A DNA stretch of 64,000 nucleotides, taken from contig UQWG01000001.1 in the NCBI GenBank assembly GCA_900544645.1, forward strand, positions 43,847 through 107,846, given 5' to 3'. The notes beneath the pieces are model-generated. The model had not been told where the DNA came from. It was given only the letters and a program-made list of their open reading frames with translations, and made no database searches. The stretch's first letter is position 1. Every line of letters starts with the position of its first letter. This document shows, one piece after another, positions 63,524 to 64,000 of the stretch. The translations under genes and the position numbers were made by a program. The DNA is from an uncultured Collinsella sp. Lineage in GTDB: Bacteria > Actinomycetota > Coriobacteriia > Coriobacteriales > Coriobacteriaceae.

Positions 63524-64000
63524 CTACTCGAACTGCCCGCCCTTTTTGGCGTGCTTGGACGGCGCGCTCAGAAAGCGGCCCGTCAAATAGTTCGCGGGAC
63601 CGGAGATATCAATCCCCAGCAGCACGTGCCCCAGCCACAAAAACGCCGCGAGCACCAGCAGTGGAATCACGCACGAGGTCACGATCATCACGATGACGCC
63701 TTCGATAAGGTCGGTCACCTGCTGCACGATCTCGTCGGTCATCTGCTTGGCACCACTGGTTACCGACGTGACCAGGCTCGAGGCACCGTCGGCAAGCTGC
63801 TCAAGCACGTTCTTGGACTCTGTGGACTCGGTCTTTTTTTTGCTTGCTTTGGAGCTATCACTATTTGCCGTACCCGCAGCGTCGGCCGCCTTTTGCTCGG
63901 CCGCCTCGATGCTCACTCGATACGTTTCGTCGACCTTTTGCGACACCCATACGCTTGCAGGCACCAGGGCCATTCCGATCATGGCGACCACCAGCACGCG
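63524..64000 (-). CDS. Membrane protein, C-terminal part (runs off the window)
   Basis: The frame is open to the right edge, so the N-terminus is missing. The visible about 158 residues have a hydrophobic N-terminal segment (VVAMIGMALVPASVWVSQKV), a charged Lys/Ser/Glu-rich stretch likely outside, an amphipathic region (VLEQLADGASSLVTSVTSGAK) and a second membrane helix (VIPLLVLAAFLWLGHVLL), with a short basic tail. I do not recognise the family. A terminator follows its stop codon. Confidence 0.6.
   Translation of the reverse strand, partial: RVLVVAMIGMALVPASVWVSQKVDETYRVSIEAAEQKAADAAGTANSDSSKASKKKTESTESKNVLEQLADGASSLVTSVTSGAKQMTDEIVQQVTDLIEGVIVMIVTSCVIPLLVLAAFLWLGHVLLGIDISGPANYLTGRFLSAPSKHAKKGGQFE

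Overview
The window is a GC-rich, densely coded chromosomal segment from an anaerobic, saccharolytic bacterium. The gene set and style point to a gut Coriobacteriia actinobacterium, most likely Collinsella or a close relative: pyruvate formate-lyase with its activase, a flavodiiron protein, methionine aminopeptidase with a SEC-C tail, PTS sucrose uptake, both Leloir and tagatose-6-phosphate genes, and a choloylglycine-hydrolase-like protein. The taxon is an inference from gene content; no rRNA is present. No tRNA, CRISPR array, prophage or transposase was found.

Layout. 1-2 kb: end of a polar amino-acid ABC transporter and a class I glutamine amidotransferase. 2-4.3 kb: a GGDEF/REC/HD-GYP signalling protein with an Hpt protein. 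4.4-12.5 kb: housekeeping enzymes (alpha/beta hydrolase, radical SAM, map, hydroxyacid dehydrogenase, M18 aminopeptidase, Ntn hydrolase, pfkA). 13-16.5 kb: FtsX/ATPase export pair. 16.8-19.4 kb: an eroded region with a GyrI-like protein, an Abi/chloride-channel remnant fusion, ogt and palindromic repeats. 19.6-25 kb: aspartate-family synthesis (asd, lysC, thrC, thrB). 25.2-26.6 kb: a two-gene DUF3990/HTH unit with a double-dyad operator. 26.7-30 kb: engB, mtnN, pflA, degV. 30.3-35.9 kb: sucrose operon (LacI regulator, two GH32 proteins, PTS EIIBC). 36.2-38.6 kb: pyruvate formate-lyase, split into a large catalytic chain and a separate 83-residue glycyl-radical chain. 39.1-43.8 kb: MarR and a heterodimeric ABC exporter. 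44.4-45.4 kb: DAHP synthase. 46-49 kb: BceAB-like ABC transporter. 49.1-50.1 kb: a Nudix-Vsr fusion gene. 50.3-57 kb: regulators, HAD phosphatase, class II aldolase, flavodiiron protein. 57.1-63.2 kb: galK-galT facing lacA-lacB-lacX-lacC, so galactose can enter by either route; the class II aldolase at 52.4 kb could supply the missing tagatose-bisphosphate aldolase step.

The most unusual signal lies between genes. Five elements of 119-151 bp (after pfkA, asd, thrB, the glycyl-radical gene and the class II aldolase) share one architecture: a 26-37 bp outer stem, two fixed internal motifs (CGTCCTCG ... CTGCGGA), a covarying base triplet and a variable inner stem. All five start 16-25 bp after a stop codon and have the same orientation relative to that gene, which suggests a 3'-UTR RNA structure. 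A second, two-copy family with an invariant GACCAGAAGGTC hairpin follows the hydroxyacid dehydrogenase and DAHP synthase genes. Other palindromes and REP-like hairpins are scattered through the window.
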